From contig CM018046.1 of assembly GCA_008638375.1 (NCBI GenBank), positions 1,164,501 through 1,228,500 of the forward strand: 64,000 bases of DNA, in the 5' to 3' direction. The notes beneath the pieces were generated by a model that did not search any database, was not told the origin of the DNA, and worked only from the letters and a program-made list of their open reading frames with translations. Shown one piece after another: positions 11,697 to 33,614 of this stretch. Source of the stretch: Nyssa sinensis. Lineage: Eukaryota; Streptophyta; Magnoliopsida; Cornales; Nyssaceae. Position numbers and translations under genes: made by a program. Each line of letters opens with the position of its first letter. The first letter of the stretch is position 1.

Positions 11697-12183
11697 TTGT
11701 AAAATATAAAATGTCGGTGTAATTTCAAAAACCTCATAATTGTCATAAATTTTGAAAAAGGTCCGTGTAATTTACCTTATATTTAATGTACAAGTCTTGG
11801 AGATGGGTCGCATATCCTGAATTTGTTCCTAGTTACCTGCTCTAAAACATGTGGTTAACAAGTTTTCCTCAAAATGGAAAGAAAAAAAAAAGATATACAA
11901 GAATCAAAATTGTTACAAACATGATTTGATTCATGTTCATGATTTTGTACATCACTCCAAATAAAAGTAGGAATAAATGCCATGACCAAATTTGCAAAGC
12001 CAATCATTCTCTTCATTTTACACCTCTTTAAATGAACTATAATCAATGGATCTCTACATGATATCCAGATTAATTGTATATATATCTGAACAACAACAAA
12101 TTAATATAATTTTGATATTGAACAAATTTTTGAACTGCTCATCTAATGAAACTCATGAGTTCCATTGCTATATATACAGTATA

Positions 12184-12228
<45 letters not shown>

Positions 12229-12300
12229 AAATGTCATGCCTGCAAGATTCAAGGCAATTGTAAATAATTGAATCAAACAAAAGATAGAAACTCCCATCAC
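10739..12300. other. 3' flank of gene 2
   Basis: This sequence is shared, with divergence, with 44289-45640, 50590-51305, 59600-60380 and 63400-63734. It therefore marks the 3' side of each S-domain kinase copy. It holds a foldback MITE (11251-11778) and a TC/TA microsatellite (about 12184-12229). No gene was found. Confidence 0.75.
11251..11778. mobile_element. Foldback MITE, copy 1
   Basis: The two ends are long imperfect inverted repeats: AAGGGTAAGTTACACTGACC at the left and the reverse of GTGTAATTTACCTT at the right. Inner pairs are such as TTTATGACAATTAT with ATAATTGTCATAAA. The centre is AT-rich with a (TA)n run (11664-11692). Related copies lie at 44804-45313, 47447-47930 and, as a half, at 30078-30375. 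Confidence 0.75.
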
Positions 12301-17043
<4,743 letters not shown>

Positions 17044-17269
17044 AAGCAGTTTTTGTATAGCAACATCTCTATTGTGATAATATTTGAGGCACTAATGTTG
17101 TTCAACCGTGTACTAGTAGTTACCAATCAACCCAAGGCATTGACTAATGTTGGTTTAGAAGATTGTCTGGATTAGGTTCGAGAGTTTGCAAAAAATCTGG
17201 ACCATGTCATGTTAGCAGCTGCCTATCTTGACCATTACGTGGGGTTGAAAAAATAAAATTCTGGACCAG

Positions 17270-17818
17270 GTCACTTAGCCAAGAAGTAAGTGACCAATTT
17301 TGGCCAGCTATGAGGTTTTGGCCGAGTTTCATTCCGGGCAAAAGGGTGTTGGTAGGATGATCAAAGCTTTCCCATAAACGCCTCTGAGTTTCATCCATCA
17401 GAACAAAGTTACCAGAATCATCTAGAGTTGCATTAACATTGCCTGTCCCCACTTGATCAGAGATATTTAAAATAGTGTTCCCTCCACTGGTAATTTTCAA
17501 TGTTCCTGTGCCATCAATTGTGAGAACTCCAGAATTGTCCAAAAGCGGTGTGTTTGGATTGGCAACCCATACCTTCCTAGCTTGTTCATCATTTGTGTAC
17601 CATATTCCGAAATAACTGTAATTCGTGTTGCTCAAAGTGAAATATCCTAAAGTGAAGTTCCCACCTGGAGAAACAAGAGGATTAGAGGAGTAGTTGAGTT
17701 CACCACCAATTCCAATTGTGCTAGCTCCTGCTACGAGAGAGTTGAGTCCATGGTAGCATAAGAATGGAAAGATGAGAAACGATATTGGATTCAGAGAGCC
17801 TCCTGCTCTGGTAGCCAT
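17270..17818 (-). pseudogene. Orphan lectin-exon fragment of an S-domain kinase
   Basis: It starts MATRAGGSLNPISFLIF and gives a signal peptide, a B-lectin domain and the first part of the S-locus domain, ending at [11 protein letters not shown]. It then breaks into unrelated flank sequence (17207-17269). No transmembrane or kinase exon follows; the next sequence in the transcription direction is the gene 2 promoter. The frame is open over about 183 codons. It is the likely donor of a gene-conversion tract in gene 4 (about 56960-57150). It is a relic of a third gene type, not a working gene. Confidence 0.85.
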
Positions 17819-18737
17819 AATTATTAGCAGTTTGTGTAACTTTTTCTGTCAAACCCTTGCCACTTTTCTATGTGATGATATATAATTATATATACGATTC
17901 AACAGTGTGTTGCCAATCCACTTAAGGCATTGACTAAGTGGACATTGATTTAGAAGATAGGCTGGGTTGGGTTTTGGTTTGAGAAGCGGCTAACAGAATC
18001 TGGACAGGTCACATTAGCAGCCGGCTATCTTGACTTGACCATATCATCATGTGGACTGGACGGTGATTGGGTCAAGGCTTAATGAATCAGCTCAAAAGAA
18101 AAGTGGGACTTTTGGTCAAGATCTTAAATTCTAAAAGGAATGATATTTGAGTCAATCTTAAACAAAAATAGAAGAAAGAAGCCCAAAACTCACAAACCGC
18201 AAAACTCTTTTACAAGAGCAAAATACTCGCACATTCCAAAACTCCTTTACATTCAATAATAATTTAAACGAGTTGATTCTCTCATGTAAGAAAGAACCTA
18301 AAAAGAATAAAGCAAGTCAGAAATATTGAAAAAAAACAGGCCAAAATTTTTTTTCTTATCATGTGGAGTCATAAAAATTCAAATGAATTAATGACAACTA
18401 TCCAACAATATTTAAACAAATAAACACAATGGCAACAATACTAATAATAGAAAGAGTAATGTTACATATTTTTATATTTTATTCTTATCTATATTTTTAA
18501 TGTGATGTAACATTAGCGGGTGTTTTTTGAGAATCGTGTGGGTCCAAAAAGACTGCAAGTACTACATCACAAAAATACAAATCGGAGATACATAGATAGA
18601 AAGAGGGAAGAAAAAAACACAGAACAATACCCTAAGTTTATGCCTAAAGATTGAGTTATACAATTTGTTAGAGAGGGAGCAAGGAACTACCTCTTACGAT
18701 TCAAAAGATCAAAAAATTTCACCACAAAAAATATCCA
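17819..18737. other. Intergenic, upstream of the fragment
   Basis: 17940-18160 holds a sequence (GGACGGTGATTGGGTCAAGG and surroundings) that recurs near 46280-46530 and marks the 5' side of S-domain kinase copies. 18440-18620 has weak inverted-repeat character, but I cannot define an element. No gene was found. Confidence 0.6.
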
Positions 18738-18960
18738 TAAGCAGTTTTTGTATAGCAACATCTCTATTCTGATAATATTTGAGGCACTAATGTTGTTCAA
18801 CCATGTACTAGTGGTTACCAATCAACCCAAGGAATTGACTAATGTTGGTTTAGAAGATTGTCTGGATTGGGTTCGAGAATTTGCAAAAAATCTGGACCAT
18901 GCCATGTTAGCAGCTGCCTATCTTGACAATTATGTGGGGTTGAAAATAAAATTCTGGCCT
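18738..18960. repeat. Detached copy of the gene 2/gene 4 promoter
   Basis: GCAGTTTTTGTATAGCAACA and the following about 200 bp match the upstream regions of gene 2 (17047-17250) and gene 4 (57453-57650), but no coding exon is joined to it. The 104-codon frame at 18748-19062 is an accident of this copy. Confidence 0.8.
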
Positions 18961-19580
18961 CAAAAGAAATTAATGTTATTAGTATCAAAGTCCTATCCAA
19001 TTGTTACGAGTGCTCCCTCGTCGATTCGATTCCCCTTTATTTTGAAAAGGGCTTCACTTTAAAAATGCAATTACTAATTTTTTCACTTTAAATTGTTCTT
19101 ATATTAATTTTCAATTAAAAACATTTGTGTACTTTTGTTTTAAATTCAAAAAAGATCAACCAATCTCAAATTTGGGTAAAAGATTATTTTGTTGTGGCTC
19201 TACCCTTCTTTCAAAAGTTAAGCTCTTTTGAATGAGCAATTATTTAGTAGTCTCCTGAAGATCATGCCTATAAGAGTGTATTGTATATGTACATGTAACC
19301 TATCATTTGACTGTTGAGACCGATCCATTCAATAATTTCTCATCTTGAAGTGGATATAGTGAGTTTAAAGCCTTGTATATCCTGCACTTTTTCCTTCCTT
19401 CAATTGATAAATTGATTTAAAAAAATTAAATGAAACCTTGAAGTGATACTCTCTTACAATATATACGCGTGTCCATGTGTATTTTGCAAAAGATGATAGA
19501 ATAGATGAAGATTCCTAATGTATAAACATAGAGTTGATATAAAGAATATCAATTAATATGTTGACGTGTAAATTATTACC
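18961..19580. other. Intergenic, nothing recognised
   Basis: AT-rich sequence with no domain, repeat array or RNA gene that I can support. Confidence 0.5.
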
Positions 19581-19581
19581 A

Positions 19582-20175
19582 TCAACATATCGGCCTACCG
19601 ATCCTGAAACCCCATCACACACCTCAAAAATGATAAAATAGACTTGCACGAACTTACATAACTCGATTCGGATCAACGGTTTGAAACTTATGCAAGTTTT
19701 TGCTCCGAAAATGGCCATTTTGGGGTTTTGACGGACCAAAATGCCGGATATCAGCCTACCGATCCTAAAACTCCATTACACACCTCACAAATGATAAAAT
19801 AGACTTGCACAAACTTATGGCACTCGGTTCGGATGCCCGGTTTAAAACTTATGCAAGTTTCAACTCCAAAAAGGTCCATTTTGGGGTTTTGATGGACCAA
19901 TACACCGGATATCAACCTAACGACCCCAAAACCCCATCAAACACCTCAGACATGATAAAATAGACTTGTATGAACTTACGACACTTAGTTCGGATCAACA
20001 GTTTCAAACTTATGCAAGTTTTTACTCCGAAAAAGCCCATTTTTGGGTTTTGACAGACCAAAATGCCGGATATTGGCCTAACGATCCCGAAACCCCATCA
20101 CACACCTCACAAATGACAAAATAGACTACCACAAACTTACGGAAACCAGTTCGGATCAGTGTTTTGCAACTTATG
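19582..20175. repeat. Tandem repeat of about 161 bp, nearly four copies
   Basis: Copies start near 19591, 19753, 19914 and 20075 (GCCTACCGATCCTGAAACCCC and variants). Each contains GATAAAATAGACTTG and a segment around TTCGGATCAACGG, CAAACTTATGCAAG and TTTTGGGGTTTTGACGGACC. The last copy is cut short near 20175. They may be the inside of a degraded transposon; no coding sequence was seen. Confidence 0.9.
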
Positions 20176-20606
20176 CTACTTTATGCCGTTCTTACTATTT
20201 ATGCATGCAAAAAAATATATATATTCACATTCTATGTTCATATATATTTAATAAGTGTTCTAATATATATAATTTGATCTTTATTTCAGATTCATCGAGA
20301 TTATTGCGCCGTCGTCTTTCTGTTTTGCATCGGGACTTATTATTTTTATTTGTTCTTTTTTCTTTTCATGGACATCTGTAGTTACGTTTTCTGAGACAAT
20401 TTTTTATTTTTGTATTTATTATTAAATTGTACTTTTATAAATGTAAGTAATTAGTATAATATATATATATATATATCAATGTATTTTTCTTTTAACATAT
20501 TCATTTCAGAATGTTTGAATTCTATTGTATATCAGGATGATTGATACAGGTTTAAACAGGAATAAAACAACAAACAAAACGAATAATTTAGGTCAAAATA
20601 TGCTCC

Positions 20607-21073
20607 CACAAAAAAAAAAAAAATTTAGCGACGCACACAAATTTTTTAGCGACGCTTCACATTCGTCGCTAAAGAATAACAATACACTATTAGCGACGCA
20701 CTCGAGCGTCGCTAAAGGTTCATCACAAAGAAAACCAATGCACTATTTACGATGCCTTAAGTGTGTCGCTAAATGTTACTATTAGCGACGCACACTGAGA
20801 GTCGCTAAAGGGCCTTTTTAGCGACGCCCATTGCGTCCATGTATAGTATTAGCAACGTCCATGCCTGATTATTAGCGACACACTGTGAACATCGCTAATA
20901 TGTTCCTTTAGTGACACATAAAAGTGTGCGTGTCGCGAATAGTATTGGCGACGTGACTATTAACGACGCCTAGAGCGACGCCCATGTAGGCGTTGCTAAA
21001 TATATTTAGCGACGCATATTACTACTATTAGCGACGCACGAGAGCGTCGCTAATAGTGTCTTCTCCTATTGTG
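20607..21073. mobile_element. Small CACTA-like non-autonomous element
   Basis: The left end CACAAAAA...TTTAGCGACGC and the right end, read on the minus strand CACAATAGGAGAAGACACTA then TTAGCGACGC, enclose about eighteen copies of TAGCGACGC in both orientations. Such dense subterminal GCGACG repeats are typical of CACTA (En/Spm) elements. No transposase is present. The adjoining 3 bp (TCC and ACA) do not match, so the ends or the target duplication are uncertain. Confidence 0.65.
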
Positions 21074-21131
21074 ACAGTATACTTTTTTTTTATTTATTTT
21101 ATCATACTTTTTTCTCCTTTAAATATTTGTT

Positions 21132-21545
21132 ATGGACAAGTCTAAGACATCCCAACCCATCCCTGCCATTTTAAATAGATCCAACTATATTTTATGGGTT
21201 CTAGCCATGCGGAATTTTTTGACAGGGTGTCGTCTTTAGCATTATCTCACAAGTGATATATGTGAACCCATGAAAGAAGAGGAAGATGATGCTAAATTCC
21301 ATGATAGATTTGAAGATTGGGATAGTAAAAATCACCAAATCATCACTTGGTGTCGTAGTACCTTTCATTCATAATCAATTTGGTCGTTTTGAAACAGTAA
21401 ATGAAGTATAAGATTTCTTGGCCAACACATACACAATTGCAGATCTAGCTCACCAATATCAATTATGGAATACTCTTCATTGCATGAAACAAGAACATAG
21501 ATAGCTTATCAATGACTTTCTCTCTCAAATGTATTTTGTATATGA
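21132..21545 (+). pseudogene. Ty1/copia gag relic
   Basis: The frame from 21132 reads MDKSKTSQPIPAIL, then NRSNYILWVLAMRNFL and, after a stop, HYLTSDICEP and EDWDSKNHQIITW. This matches the N-terminal pattern of copia Gag (LN..NY..W...M...L). Stops at about 21237 and 21369, a frameshift near 21366, and no LTR or pol nearby show it is a decayed fragment. Confidence 0.65.
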
Positions 21546-21777
21546 GACCATCTACCATTATTAGAACCTTTGTGGAAAAATAGTGGTGATACCTCTAAGT
21601 TTACCACATATCGAGATCATTTGAGACATACAATTCCTCAAAAAATGTAAAACACTTATTTCATACATTTATATATAGAATAGATAGATCTAGATATAGA
21701 TAAAATAACACAATGTCTACAAAGATGAGGCAATTGTTAAATAACTATGTAGAAAAAAATATATTAATTCATATCTC

Positions 21778-26448
<4,671 letters not shown>

Positions 26449-29400
26449 TACCAGTTGTGTATTAGATTACTGAGAAACAATACTAGTCGTCCTGCTCCCT
26501 TCACTATCTAATAAATAAATAAACAATCTCAATTTTATAAGAAAAAAGAAATATTTCCAAATAAAACAAGATATTTAAGGTATTTTTTTATTTTCCTTCT
26601 TCTTTTTCTTTGCTGTTAGCAAAAGATTGATCAGTCTCGTTGGGTTTTTTATTTTGTTTTTTCAATCTCTTAATCAAATTTTTTTTTATACAACGGTGTA
26701 AAAAATTAAATTAAATTTATGTCATTTACATAAAAAAAAAAAACACTTATGTCACTTAAATAGAATCTATTTTGTATTTGTGAAATATATTATTGAATTT
26801 TTTGATATTAATCATGTCAAGTGAGTCTAATAAATTTAATTGATTATTACTAAGAAATTAAATTAATTAATACTTGTACACACCAAAATGTTAATAATCT
26901 CACATAACAAAAGATTATATTTACTAGCATCTATATTTATTAAGAGACTGTATTTATTAATATCTAAATAATTATAATTACAAATAAAAAAATTTTAAAA
27001 AATATTACAATAAAAAAAAAACATTATGACGGAGTCAAAAGGATATATTCCCGGCTTTTATATTCATTTTCCATAGAACACGACTATAATTAAAAACAAG
27101 TATAGTCCCTATTAAATTCAAATGTAATATTTAAATTAACTATTTCTTAATAATTAATATTTAAATTTATCAATATTTATTTTAAAAATATATATTTCTT
27201 AATAATTAACTATTCTTTAAAAATCTCTACAGCATTATTATTTAGCAGATGTTAACCCATGACAAAAGAATTATTTCAATAATATTAAATAAGGGCCGCT
27301 TTGGTGAGTTACAGAAGTTAGATATATGTGATTTTATTAGTTTGTGTAATAAATGTGCAGACACAGACACGTTTGTTACACGGATCAATGAGATTAGAAA
27401 AATTCGACCTCAACGATTCACCTTAGCAAAATTCATGTCTAATTTATTTTTTAGAGCGGGTCTCAAAAAAAATTGGTATTCCTATAATATAGTCGGTAAT
27501 GCAAATTTGCATGATCCAATAGCATATTAAAACATATTTTGTAATTTGACTTTTTGAAATCACCTTTCAAAATATAGATAAAAGAATAATAATTGTTATT
27601 CACATCAGTGGTCTAAAATTTTTCAATCTAATGACTAAAAATATCAGAGAGCCATAAAAGTTTCGATAGTTAAAAATAATAATTATTGTTATGTCAAAAA
27701 AAAAAAATAGTATTTCAACATTGGACCCTAATTATCAAAATATGATCTTTTAGTACTTCAGCATGACTTAAATGACTTTGAACATTAAAAATTCTATCAA
27801 CTAGCATAATGAAGATGCTGTAAAACATGAAATTCAAATACATTAATATACAATGATACATCATTTAAGATACAAATTTGAGAAGTGCCTAAATAATCTG
27901 GCACTGATGTAACTGAATTAATTACATAATTTAAAATATTATCATTAATTTAATATCACATCATTTTATATAAAAATTTAAGAAAATATAACATTGCACT
28001 TATTTTAAATAATATGACATTAATGTGACAAAATCATATTAATTACATAACTTAAAATATTACCACTAATACAATATTATATTATTTTACATAAAAAAAT
28101 TTTGAGAAACAAAGCATTGATCTTTGTCAGAACTCTTTAGAATGTTTGAATTTACTTCATTTATCTCTTTAAATTACTACTTATTTGCTCTTTTACATAT
28201 CAATTATGAGTTTTTACATCTCTATTTTTCAATGCCGCTTACTAAAATAACTGTTTCACCATCACAAACCCCCGCTTGCCACTCCAATATTTATTGCGCA
28301 TTTATTTGCAAAAGGAATAGGGCAATAGAATGAGCCTTATCCCGCATTTATTTGCGCTAGTTCTTGAAATAAATAGTCAGTCAGTAAAAATATAGGTAAG
28401 CCAGAAAAATGTGTATAAAGAAACTTATTATAATACAACACAATTTCAAAAATATATATTCAAAAACATGAACACAAAAAAAAAAATGTAGGCACATGGA
28501 GATAAAGTCTGGGGAAACAAAAAAAAAATTGCATAAATAAAAGAAATTTTATAATTTTAAAAAAACAAGTTTAAAATTAAGTTTTTAGTAATTAGTAACT
28601 AAGAACTAATGCTTAATTTGATTGCAAAAAAATATTAAATAATTTTATTACTTATAATTCTTTTATATTAATAAATTTATTTAAAATTGTCATTTTAAGT
28701 TTCAAATTCTCTTTGAGCTGGGTCCCTAAGAGATGGTGAGTGTAATTTATCACCAAAACAGAAAAGATACCCATCAAGCAAGCTAAATTAATGCAAGGAA
28801 AATTGCTTGTTTACTTTTCTTTCACATATGGAAATTTTGCATAGAGAAAATTCTAGGAAGCAAGCGAAATTAATGTGAACCAAGACCTGATTTTATACCT
28901 TGACTTCATTATACATGGTAGCATTGGATCCTCCAAGTCAAAAACTTTAGTCATAACAACAGGTCTTCCACGGCATGGAAATTTTGCGCCAGGAAAATTC
29001 TTGCAAGTATGGAAATGTTTGCCAGCTGTTTCAAGTATGAAAGCTATTGTTGTATGGGTATCATTAAAAAAAAGCAAGATTCAGTTTTCCACATGTTGGG
29101 TTTGACAATCGTTATATTGATTTTGTCCACTGACGCTGACACTTTTTCCACCGACTTGTTTTTTTTTAATAAACAAAAGCTCGCGGTGGGTGGGATGTCT
29201 TATGTCTGATGTCTGATGTCTTATGTCTTACCCATGGTTTTTAATTCACGATTCACGAATAGAACTCCTACTTCTTGTCCCAATCACTGCCTAGTCGTCC
29301 GCTATTAAGACTGATTCTTTCATATTCTACCCAATAAGAGTTTGTCCGAAAACTTAATATTTTAGAGATTAAATTTTAAAGAATTAATAATTAAAAGATA

Positions 29401-30541
29401 TAATTAATTAATTTGTTATTTAAGTGTTTAATAAAAATTATATTAAAGTAAATTTAATTGTTAATTTTATTTTTTATATTATTTACACTGTTTGTCCCAA
29501 TCACTGCCTAGTCGTCACCTCTCTTTTCAATATTTACAAATGCATCAGTTTTGGTTCCACTTCTACTGTAGTTCGTTGAATTTCATGGAGAATGTATTCG
29601 CTTCTACTAAGTAATGATGGAAGTAAAACTTCTACACTATATATTTTCCCATTCCCCCCTTCCCCACTTTCCGTTGAAAGGAAAAGTGCACCTACAGTCC
29701 ACATGCCTCCCCTCCTCTCTAGACAGACATGCAACGATAGGCATGCCGTGCAAAATAATTAAGATAAAGAATGATAATTTAATCCGATTTATTGAAACTC
29801 ATCAATAGAGATGGAAAAAAATTCTATCAATTCCGTCAAGAGTTTGAAACGAATTTGGGACGAATTTTTATTCAAGATTGTAGGCCTGATGGCCATGACT
29901 GAATTTTTTTAATAAATTCTCTTATCTTTGAAAAAAAAAACCTTAGCATTTTCCATTTTCATAATAGCACATGAGATCAATGTGGTGTCTTCATGTTAAT
30001 TGGTACTTGGCAAAGGCAATTGCAAAAGGCATACCCAAAATGGTGCCCAAGGCACAGTCTAGGAAGGAAAAAAAAAGGATAAATTATATTTATCTTTCTT
30101 GAAATTTTTTACAATTATACTGATATCTTCTGATATTTCTACAATTTCACTGACATCTCTAACTTTACTTGATAATATACAAATATTTTCCTCTAATCAA
30201 AATGACAAAACTGTCTCTTTTATTATTTTTTATATTTTTAAAATTTTGACCAATTTTTTTTAACATTTTTAAAAGATTTTTTTAATTTTATATAAAAATA
30301 AATTTAAAGTAAAATAACTTATTTTTATTTTATATAAAAATATATTTAAGATTTTAATTAATATTTATTTGGAAAATAAAAAAAGAATTTGAACAGTTCG
30401 TAATAAATACAACAAGTTCATAACTCATCTCTTTCACACAAAAATATACAGCTCCAAATTTTGTGTATATTTACAGTACATTTGTATTAAAAGTAGAAGT
30501 ATTATGTACATAAAACTCTAAACTTTATAGAAGAAAATGCC
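26449..30541. other. Intergenic between gene 3 and element 2
   Basis: 26449-26770 matches the gene 1 upstream region. 26780-28370 is AT-rich with nothing recognised; the 93-codon frame at 27249-27530 has no domain I know. 28380-29060 is a copy of the duplicated flank block seen at 5930-6548. 29180-29230 has a short TGATGTC/TTATGTC repeat. 29870-30060 recurs at 47240-47440. 30078-30375 is a half copy of the foldback MITE. No gene was supported. Confidence 0.65.
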
Positions 30542-31245
30542 TGATATACCATTATGTGACACACCAACCACTGCATGACACGTGCAACTGCAAGATCGGT
30601 TCATGACCCATAATAGAGCTCAGGCTCGGCCATATAACTTGTGTTCGGTCGCCCAGCTCGGGCTCGGCCACATAACTTGTGCTCGGTCGCTTAGTTCATG
30701 TTCGGCCTTATAATCTGTGTTCGGCCATTTAGTACATGCCCGGTCACACATCTCATCCTCAGTCAGTCAAGGGCATAACCTACATGGGCCGAGCTCATAG
30801 TATCAAAGCAAGACAGTTCTCCCATAAAGACTAACTTGTATAGATGCAAGCTTGCAATACAACACATCAATGATCAGACCTAATCATCGCTTCAGTAAGC
30901 ACCAAGTAGGAAATAAGGAAGCTATCTCCAACAAGGAAACTGCCACACTAAGTTACCATATTCAACAAGGTAACTGATATCTCCAGAGATCCAATCCCTA
31001 TATTCATGGCTCCAAATCCTAATCAACTTAGGAGAGATATTGCCTATAAATTCAACCCTAAAGGTACGCTTTATTTTCATGCTCATTATTTTGGCTTTCA
31101 TTACGAGTCTTTCAATTCAATTTACTGACTTAAGCATCGGAGCGGCTACCGCCGGAGCCAACCCGGTGGTCCTCTGATCTTCTGTTTCGAGTGTTTCGCA
31201 GGGAGCCGAGCTTGGATCTCACGTGAGCCAAAAAGTGCAGCATCA
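30542..31245 (+). repeat. 5' LTR of element 2
   Basis: 704 bp with TG..CA ends. It contains repeated GCTCGGCCACATAACTTGTG-like units in U3 (about 30625-30740) and a TATA-type box, GCCTATAAATTC, near 31042. Its last nine bases (GCAGCATCA) equal those of element 1, but most of the LTR is unrelated. Confidence 0.95.
31042..31053 (+). promoter_or_regulatory. TATA box of element 2 LTR
   Basis: GCCTATAAATTC lies about 200 bp before the LTR end, at the same relative place as in element 1. Confidence 0.55.
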
Positions 31246-31248
31246 GTT

Positions 31249-31265
31249 TGGCGCCGTCTGTGGGA
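31249..31265 (+). other. Primer-binding site of element 2
   Basis: TGGCGCCGTCTGTGGGA lies three bases after the LTR end and is identical to element 1. Confidence 0.75.
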
Positions 31266-31325
31266 AGCGACAATCACCAAGTGCTCTACTCAATCTAAGT
31301 TCATCTTTCGTCTATTAAAGGGATT

Positions 31326-33608
31326 ATGGCTCCCAACTTGCGACCCAGGAATAACACTCAAAACCCTCATCCTCAACCAACTGCTGGACGAGGAAGAGGG
31401 CGAGGGAATAACCCTGCACAGGAAGAACTAATCGAAACTAGGCGGCAGAACCAGTTGCTACGGGAACAGCTTTTGACCATGACCAGGACCCTGGCAATGT
31501 TCACCCAGAATCATGAAACCAATCCTCAAAATCCACCCGTTGTCACTCAACAGCAGCAGCCTCCTGCGGCCGCCGGTGTTCATATAGACCCCCAGCCGTC
31601 GTCGGCAGCCGGTCGAGGGATTCCCGCCTTTGTCCCGGAGGTCCATTATCGAAGTACTACCCGACCCCCCGTCCCGGGGGCCTCGGGAGTAAACTACGTT
31701 CCACAAGGATCACCTCCTCAAGTAGTTCCTGTACCACCGGTACCAGAGAATCAGAACAACCCCCCAGTAGCGGGCCAAGATCAGCCTACCCATATAGGCC
31801 CTGAGGCCGTGAGACCTGCCTCGCAGCAACCCGTTTTACCAAGAGGGTCAGTAAGAGCCGAAGAAGTTGCTGAATCAATAGACCGTACTGCTATCATAAG
31901 GGGTGCCCAGTATCCAGAACAGGACGAGCTGGCCAGATTGCTCGGGAGGTCGGCCACCCCGTTCACCAATGCTGTCATGGCCGAGGAAAGACCCAAGAAA
32001 TTTATCGTCCCTAAATTCACCCCTTATGATGGGACTGGGGACCCGGGGGACCACCTCTCCCACTACCAGCACACCATGGCTTTGCACGGCACTTCTGATG
32101 CCTTCTTATGCAGAACGTTCGTGACCAGCCTCAATGGTACCGCCCTAAAGTGGTTCCACCACCTCCCGCCGAACTCAGTATCTGGCTTTTATGAGCTCGG
32201 CAGAAGGTTCTTGGACAGATTCATGACTAGCAGGAGGCTAAGAAAGGGTCCGGAATTCCTTCTGAACATAAAGCAAACGAGGGAAGAATCGCTCAGGGGG
32301 TATATAGCACGTTTTAACACCGAGCTCACTGAGGTAACAGATTGCAGCCCCGGTTTCCTAGTGGCTGCTCTAGCCGCTGGACTTGCTCAAGGAGGGTTTA
32401 GAGACTCCCTGACCAAAAGTCCCCCTGCGGACATGGCAGCACTCATGGACCGTGCAAGGAAGTACATCAACCTGGAGGAGGCCAGGGACACCTCTAGAAA
32501 GGTCAAAGAGCAAGCTCAGAAAGACGATCACAAGAAAGATAGTCAAAAGAAGGACACCAGCTCGGCCAGGAAGAGAGTCAGGAGCCCAGAAAAAAGGGGG
32601 GCCCCCAGAACCTCCTTCAATTCTGGACTAAGGGAATTCAACCACTTCACTCCTCTAAACGCCTCTCCGTACAACATATTGAAGCAAGTAAGATCTCGAG
32701 AAAATATGAGATGGCCGGAGCCTTTGAAAGGAGACCCCAGCTATCGAGATCAGACCAAATATTGTGACTTTCACAAAGACCGAGGGCACACAACCAATAC
32801 CTGCAAAGCTCTCAAGCATGAGATTGAGCAGCTAATAAGGAGAGGAAGGCTGCAGGAGTTCGTCAAGCAGGACGGAGGACAGAACCCCCGTGACGAACGA
32901 CCCCAGCAGAGAAAAACCGACCAGAGGCAGGAGCAGAAAGGAGGCAGGAACGAACCCCCACGACAGAACAATCAGGTGATCTATGTCCTACACGCAGATT
33001 CCCCTGCAACAGGCACCTCTAACAGGTCAAGAAAACGATATGCTCGAGAGGCCAGGTCTGCTCCCAACATCATGCAGGTCGCTAACTTGGAGAAAAGGTT
33101 AAAGCCCTTGCCGGAAATCCAATTTACGGATCACGACCTTAGGGGAGTTCATTGTCCTCACAGCGACGCCCTGGTTATCTCCCTTAAGATCGCCAACTTC
33201 GATATCCGGAGAGTTCTCGTCGACACTGGGTGTTCGACCAATGTACTGTTCTACGACCCTTTCAAGCATATGAAGCTCGACCCCAATAACATTAAGCCCA
33301 CGAGCATAATCATGACGGGCTTTGATGGAAACACTAACACTCCACTAGGAAGGGTCGATCTGGCCACCACTGCGGGTGAAGGGGACGGACAGAAGACCAC
33401 GATAGCCGAGTACATGGTCATAAAAGCCAAATCTCCCTACAACGTCATAATTGGAAGGCCCTGGCTACATGAGATGGGAGCGGTCACCTCAACCCTCCAT
33501 CAATGCTTAAAATACGTTCACAATCAGACAGTCTACTCCATCAGAGGATGCCAACCGACCTCCCGAGAGTGCCATGCCCTCGCACTCAAAGCTAAGGCCC
33601 CCAAATAG
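31326..33608 (+). CDS. gag-protease polyprotein of element 2
   Basis: A 760-codon frame starts MAPNLRPR. It has a Pro/Gln-rich N-terminus, the retrotransposon gag core at about residues 235-395 (HLSHYQHTMALHG, ALKWFHHLPPNS, RKGPEFLLN), and a Lys/Arg-rich stretch. A C-x2-H-x4-H-x4-C knuckle lies near 479-493 (YCDFHKDRGHTTNTC). A retropepsin-type aspartic protease has its active site VDTGCS near 631-636 and a later IIGRPWL. It ends at TAG 33606-33608. The reading frame continues open past this stop into reverse transcriptase, and the stop context is TAG CAA TTA. So Gag-Pro is the main product and Gag-Pro-Pol would come from readthrough. Confidence 0.9.
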   Translation: MAPNLRPRNNTQNPHPQPTAGRGRGRGNNPAQEELIETRRQNQLLREQLLTMTRTLAMFTQNHETNPQNPPVVTQQQQPPAAAGVHIDPQPSSAAGRGIPAFVPEVHYRSTTRPPVPGASGVNYVPQGSPPQVVPVPPVPENQNNPPVAGQDQPTHIGPEAVRPASQQPVLPRGSVRAEEVAESIDRTAIIRGAQYPEQDELARLLGRSATPFTNAVMAEERPKKFIVPKFTPYDGTGDPGDHLSHYQHTMALHGTSDAFLCRTFVTSLNGTALKWFHHLPPNSVSGFYELGRRFLDRFMTSRRLRKGPEFLLNIKQTREESLRGYIARFNTELTEVTDCSPGFLVAALAAGLAQGGFRDSLTKSPPADMAALMDRARKYINLEEARDTSRKVKEQAQKDDHKKDSQKKDTSSARKRVRSPEKRGAPRTSFNSGLREFNHFTPLNASPYNILKQVRSRENMRWPEPLKGDPSYRDQTKYCDFHKDRGHTTNTCKALKHEIEQLIRRGRLQEFVKQDGGQNPRDERPQQRKTDQRQEQKGGRNEPPRQNNQVIYVLHADSPATGTSNRSRKRYAREARSAPNIMQVANLEKRLKPLPEIQFTDHDLRGVHCPHSDALVISLKIANFDIRRVLVDTGCSTNVLFYDPFKHMKLDPNNIKPTSIIMTGFDGNTNTPLGRVDLATTAGEGDGQKTTIAEYMVIKAKSPYNVIIGRPWLHEMGAVTSTLHQCLKYVHNQTVYSIRGCQPTSRECHALALKAKAPK

Positions 33609-33614
33609 CAATTA
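33606..33614 (+). promoter_or_regulatory. Probable readthrough signal at the gag-pol stop
   Basis: TAG CAA TTA fits the UAG-CAR-YYA context known from tobacco mosaic virus and from the soybean element SIRE1. The upstream gag-protease and downstream RT frames are in the same phase, with no other stop until 35571. Confidence 0.7.

Noticed and set aside
18748..19062. 104-codon frame starting near a promoter copy
   Set aside because: It covers a detached copy of the gene 2/4 upstream region, which is non-coding in the other two copies.
27249..27530. 93-codon plus-strand frame
   Set aside because: No recognisable domain, AT-rich surroundings and no splice or promoter support; left as unassigned intergenic sequence.
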